Position numbers and translations under genes: made by a program. From an uncultured Anaerovibrio sp. (GTDB lineage Bacteria > Bacillota > Negativicutes > Selenomonadales > Selenomonadaceae), in the NCBI GenBank assembly GCA_900768695.1, contig CAAGDY010000240.1:1-8644 (forward strand): a stretch of DNA of 8,644 bases. Direction: 5' to 3'. This document shows, one piece after another, positions 6,540 through 8,644 of the stretch. Position 1 is the stretch's first letter. Each line of letters begins with the position of its first letter. The notes below the pieces were generated by a model, which had not been told where the DNA came from, did no database searches, and saw nothing but the letters and a program-made list of their open reading frames with translations.

Positions 6540-7089
6540 TTATGACTCCTTTACCTACAATGTTTATCAGCTTTTGTGCGAGCTGGGGGCAGAGGTGGAG
6601 GTTGTCCGCAATGATAAAATCACCGTCAGTCAGGTGGAAGGGCGGAAATACAGCGGTATCGTGATTTCTCCGGGGCCGGGTGTTCCGGCGGAATCGGGGA
6701 TTACGGAGGAGCTGATAGATGCCATGAAGGGCCGGGTGCCTATCCTTGGCATCTGCCTTGGCCATCAGGCCATCGGCGAGGTCTTTGGCGGCAGGGTGGT
6801 GCGCGCCGGGGAAATCGTTCACGGCAAGACGTCGAAGCTGAAGCACAATGGTGATGGCATCTATGCCGGACTGCCCCAGGATATCGAGGTGGGGCGCTAC
6901 CACTCCCTGATTGTGGAGCGGGACAGCCTGCCTGACTGCCTTGAGGTGACGGCGGAGCTGGAGAATGGCATGATTATGGGACTGCGGCACAGGGAGTACG
7001 ATATTCAGGGCATGCAGTTCCACCCTGAGTCCATCCTCACCCCTGACGGGCATGTGATGATGCAGAATTTTCTCAGCCGGGTGCTATAG
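6520..7089 (+). CDS. trpG: Anthranilate synthase component II (glutamine amidotransferase)
   Basis: Class I glutamine amidotransferase that releases ammonia from glutamine for TrpE. The 189-residue product has the whole family signature: NYDSFTYN (7-14), the oxyanion loop ISPGPGVP (49-56), nucleophile Cys79 in GICLGHQAIG (77-86), HGKTS (101-105), and the His168/Glu170 pair in MQFHPES (165-171). It is a stand-alone domain of normal length. AGGAGG (6505-6510), inside the 3' end of trpE, lies nine bases from ATG 6520. The 20-bp overlap suggests translational coupling to its partner subunit. It could also serve a PabB encoded elsewhere, as single TrpG/PabA proteins do in some Firmicutes; that is only a possibility. 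It is the last gene of the operon. Confidence 0.96.
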   Translation: MLLLLDNYDSFTYNVYQLLCELGAEVEVVRNDKITVSQVEGRKYSGIVISPGPGVPAESGITEELIDAMKGRVPILGICLGHQAIGEVFGGRVVRAGEIVHGKTSKLKHNGDGIYAGLPQDIEVGRYHSLIVERDSLPDCLEVTAELENGMIMGLRHREYDIQGMQFHPESILTPDGHVMMQNFLSRVL

Positions 7090-7123
7090 CTGGAAAGGGC
7101 ATGAGCATCCATAAAAAATTCTA

Positions 7124-7152
7124 TTGACGCGGGCGGGTAATTATTGTAAAAT
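7124..7152 (+). promoter_or_regulatory. Sigma-70-type promoter for the riboswitch-FNT unit
   Basis: TTGACG (7124-7129) and TAAAAT (7147-7152) are separated by exactly 17 bp, a near-consensus vegetative promoter. The predicted start falls around 7158-7160, at the first base of the ZTP aptamer. This makes the FNT gene an independent transcription unit from the trp operon. Confidence 0.82.
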
Positions 7153-7158
7153 GTCTGT

Positions 7159-7228
7159 GTTCGTAAGACTGACGGAAGTGGAATTGACCACATGAATTGC
7201 GAATGAGATTATGGCCGACCGTCTGGGC
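7159..7228 (+). promoter_or_regulatory. ZTP riboswitch aptamer (pfl motif)
   Basis: This RNA binds ZTP/ZMP (AICAR nucleotides), which accumulate when 10-formyl-tetrahydrofolate is scarce, and turns on the downstream gene. P1 is TTCGT (7160-7164) with GCGAA (7199-7203). P2 is GTGG (7178-7181) with CCAC (7188-7191). P3 is GCC (7214-7216) with GGC (7226-7228). The conserved ACTGACGG segment (7168-7175) forms a five-pair pseudoknot, GACGG (7171-7175) with CCGTC (7219-7223), within the hallmark CCGTCTGGGCA (7219-7229). Both conserved halves and the pseudoknot fit the family consensus as I know it. It lies between a promoter and an FNT transporter gene and overlaps an intrinsic terminator, so it should be a genetic ON switch. 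Confidence 0.93.
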
Positions 7229-7255
7229 AGAGGGTGCCCTGGCGGCGGCCTTTTT
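7213..7255 (+). terminator. Intrinsic terminator controlled by the ZTP riboswitch
   Basis: GGGCA (7225-7229) pairs with TGCCC (7235-7239). The helix continues outward through CCGTC (7219-7223) with GGCGG (7241-7245) and GGCCG (7213-7217) with CGGCC (7246-7250), interrupted by one mismatch and a bulged A, and ends in TTTTTG. The 5' arm uses the same bases as the riboswitch pseudoknot and P3, so ligand binding should prevent its formation. It also lies in the path of any trp readthrough transcript. Confidence 0.9.
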
Positions 7256-7282
7256 GTTTGCATTTGCAAGGAGTGTGTGTTG

Positions 7283-7933
7283 ATGGTGAAGGAAAATGGC
7301 AGGCTTTTCGTCAGCGCGGTGCTGGCAGGTATGTGTATTGCTTTGGGCGGTACGGTTTTTTTGCGGCTGAAGGATGCTTTTGCTGGCGGCAACGTGGTGG
7401 GGGCTATACTCTTTACAGTGGGGCTCTTCGTGGTGTGTACCAGGGGCTATGCCCTGTTTACCGGCAAGGCGTGCTATATTTTTGATAACCCGCCGGGATA
7501 TCTTGGCAGGCTGGTGCTGATCTGGCTGGGGAACCTGGTTGGCACGGGATTTTTTGCCCTCATGGAGCGCATGACCTCTATCTGCGGGGACAGCGGCATA
7601 GATGCCGTGGCGGCGGGGCTGGTGGCCGCCAAGGTGGCCAATACCGGCGTGTCACTGGTGATTTTGGGGGCATTGTGCAACATTTTTATTTTTATTGCCG
7701 TCAACGGCTATGCCAAAAATCCTCATGAAATCGGCAAGTACCTGGCACTGTTTCTGGGGGTGACCTGCTTTATCCTATGCGGTTCGGAGCATAGTGTGGC
7801 CGATATGTACTACTGGTGGGTGTCAGGCTGTATGCTTTCGGAGCCGGGGACGGCCCTTGTATGCCTGCTGTATATTTCGGCGGGGAATATTGCAGGCGGC
7901 GTACTGTTTCCCCTGCTGGAAAGATATATATGA
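7283..7933 (+). CDS. Compact formate/nitrite (FNT) family transporter
   Basis: An inner-membrane channel/transporter of the FNT family, whose members are pentameric and carry formate, nitrite or hydrosulfide. The 216-residue product is short for the family (usually about 260-285). Six hydrophobic segments can be drawn at about 8-28, 36-53, 76-95, 123-142, 152-170 and 189-209. FNT signatures: AGMCIALGG (15-23), LFTVGLFVV (43-51), ALFTG (57-61), GNLVG (83-87), LGALCNIFIFIAV (128-140), the central-His loop GSEHSVADMYY (167-177, His170) and GNIAGG (201-206). The loop is usually GFEHSVANM, so Phe is Ser and Asn is Asp here. ATG 7283 follows AAGGAG (7268-7273). An in-frame ATG at 7211 lies inside the riboswitch and terminator and is not the start. 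ZTP control favours formate as substrate, by inference only. Confidence 0.87.
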   Translation: MVKENGRLFVSAVLAGMCIALGGTVFLRLKDAFAGGNVVGAILFTVGLFVVCTRGYALFTGKACYIFDNPPGYLGRLVLIWLGNLVGTGFFALMERMTSICGDSGIDAVAAGLVAAKVANTGVSLVILGALCNIFIFIAVNGYAKNPHEIGKYLALFLGVTCFILCGSEHSVADMYYWWVSGCMLSEPGTALVCLLYISAGNIAGGVLFPLLERYI

Positions 7934-8011
7934 CGGCTCATGATGGCAGGTGAGGGGCCTGGCCATTTCAGCGTAACAGCCTTTATGAAAAGATTTTCGT
8001 CAACGGAAAAC

Positions 8012-8045
8012 ATGCTGTGCATCGGAGGTGATATAATAACAGCAT
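8012..8045 (+). repeat. Inverted repeat flanking the pfkB promoter -10 element
   Basis: ATGCTGT (8012-8018) and its exact reverse complement ACAGCAT (8039-8045) are separated by 20 bp and bracket the -10 hexamer. The arms would sit at about -32 and -5 relative to a start near 8044. This layout suits a repressor operator, but it could also be chance; a related half-site AACAGC occurs at 7975-7980. Confidence 0.45.
8029..8037 (+). promoter_or_regulatory. Extended -10 promoter for the sugar kinase
   Basis: TGATATAAT gives a perfect TATAAT (8032-8037) preceded by the TGn extended -10 motif. The region 16-18 bp upstream (around 8008-8015) has no recognisable -35, which is typical of extended -10 promoters and may mean an activator or weak basal use. 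No convincing terminator separates it from the FNT gene. Confidence 0.62.
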
Positions 8046-8077
8046 AAAAATTTTAGTATTTTGAGGGGGATTGAAAA

Positions 8078-8644
8078 GTGATTCTAGTAATAAACCTGAA
8101 CGCTTCAGTAGATAAGAGGTACCGGATGGCAGATTTGGTCAAGGGTGATGTCATGCGTGCCGCCGAGGTGGATAACACTCCGGGGGGCAAGGGCCTGCAT
8201 GTGGCGAATGTAGCCACGATTCTGGGGGAGGACTGCATTGCTACCGGCTACCTGGGCGGCAAGAGCGGTGAGTTCATCGGCGAAAAGCTGAAGGATTACG
8301 GCATCAAGCAGGACTTTGTCAGGGTGGCAGGTGAAACCCGCTCCTGTCTGGCGATTATTACCGACGATGGCGCTCAGACGGAGATTCTTGAGCCGGGGCC
8401 TGTGATTTCGGCGGAGGAGCAGGAGGCCTTCATGGCAAAGTACAGGGAGCTTCTGGCCAAGGCCAGCGTAGTGGTAGCCTCCGGCAGCATGCCGCAGGGA
8501 CTGCCAAAGGATTTTTATGCCCTGCTGATTGGCATGGCCAAGGAGGAACGTAAGCCGTTCCTGCTGGATACCAGCGGCGAGGCGCTGGTGAAGGGAATGG
8601 CGGCCAAGCCTTATTTTATCAAGCCGAATACAGATGAGATCCGC
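8078..8644 (+). CDS. PfkB-family sugar-phosphate kinase (1-phosphofructokinase type), 3'-truncated
   Basis: The first 189 codons of a kinase of the 1-phosphofructokinase/tagatose-6-phosphate kinase branch of the PfkB (ribokinase) family, which phosphorylates sugar phosphates in glycolytic entry. The frame is open to the window edge. The start is GTG 8078 with GAGGGGGA (8063-8070) upstream. The conserved first strand (ILVINLNASVDK, 2-13) requires it rather than the ATG at 8126. The first PfkB signature is PGGKGLHVA (35-43), where the common form has Asn at the His41 position. ETRSCLAI (86-93) lines the sugar-phosphate site, SGSMPQGLP (135-143) is the lid/substrate region, and IKPNTDEIR (181-189) precedes the ATP site. 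The catalytic GAGD motif lies beyond the window. FruK, LacC and an uncharacterised hexose kinase cannot be distinguished without the rest and the neighbours. Confidence 0.88.
   Translation, partial: MILVINLNASVDKRYRMADLVKGDVMRAAEVDNTPGGKGLHVANVATILGEDCIATGYLGGKSGEFIGEKLKDYGIKQDFVRVAGETRSCLAIITDDGAQTEILEPGPVISAEEQEAFMAKYRELLAKASVVVASGSMPQGLPKDFYALLIGMAKEERKPFLLDTSGEALVKGMAAKPYFIKPNTDEIR

Noticed and set aside
7211..7282. Upstream in-frame ATG extending the FNT protein by 24 residues
   Set aside because: The ATG lies inside riboswitch P3 and the terminator, has no ribosome binding site, and adds a Gly/Cys-rich stretch unlike FNT N-termini. ATG 7283 has AAGGAG at proper spacing.
7944..7965. Hairpin TGGCAGG/CCTGGCCA after the FNT gene as a terminator
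   Set aside because: The stem has a bulge and is followed only by TTTC, with no T-tract, so an intrinsic terminator is not supported.

Overview
The window (8,644 bp, moderately GC-rich) looks like chromosomal DNA of an anaerobic, low-Trp-regulated Bacillota (Firmicutes), perhaps Clostridia or Negativicutes. The evidence is a tRNA-Trp-sensing T-box leader, strong AGGAGG-type ribosome binding sites, a ZTP riboswitch and a formate/nitrite-family transporter. I cannot name the species from sequence alone. Every gene lies on the + strand. I see no insertion sequences, tRNAs, rRNAs or CRISPR arrays.

Positions 1-465 are an untranslated leader, a T-box whose promoter and first bases lie just outside the window. 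It has one Stem I with a UGG (Trp) specifier at 93-95, followed by two complete antiterminator/terminator modules in series (222-270 and 330-423). Both modules carry the UGGC tetranucleotide expected to pair with the GCCA end of uncharged tRNA-Trp.

Positions 466-7089 hold a complete seven-gene tryptophan operon in the order trpD-trpF-trpC-trpB-trpA-trpE-trpG. Junctions are tight (trpF/trpC overlap 4 nt, trpB/trpA 1 nt, trpE/trpG 20 nt). Together the products convert chorismate to tryptophan: TrpE/TrpG make anthranilate, TrpD adds phosphoribosyl, TrpF isomerises, TrpC closes the indole ring, and TrpA/TrpB finish the synthesis. The order is permuted relative to the common E-G-D-C-F-B-A arrangement: the first-step enzymes are encoded last, and F precedes C. 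The seven proteins contain only five Trp residues in about 2,150.

Positions 7090-7282 contain a good sigma-70-type promoter (7124-7152), then a ZTP (pfl-motif) riboswitch aptamer (7159-7228) whose pseudoknot strand overlaps an intrinsic terminator (7213-7255). This controls a compact six-helix FNT-family transporter (7283-7933). The logic fits one-carbon metabolism: ZTP rises when 10-formyl-tetrahydrofolate is short, and a formate channel would be switched on. I see no separate terminator after trpG, so trp readthrough probably meets the riboswitch terminator.

Positions 7934-8077 contain an extended -10 promoter flanked by an inverted repeat. A PfkB-family sugar-phosphate kinase (1-phosphofructokinase/tagatose-6-phosphate kinase type) then starts at a GTG at 8078 and runs off the end of the window.
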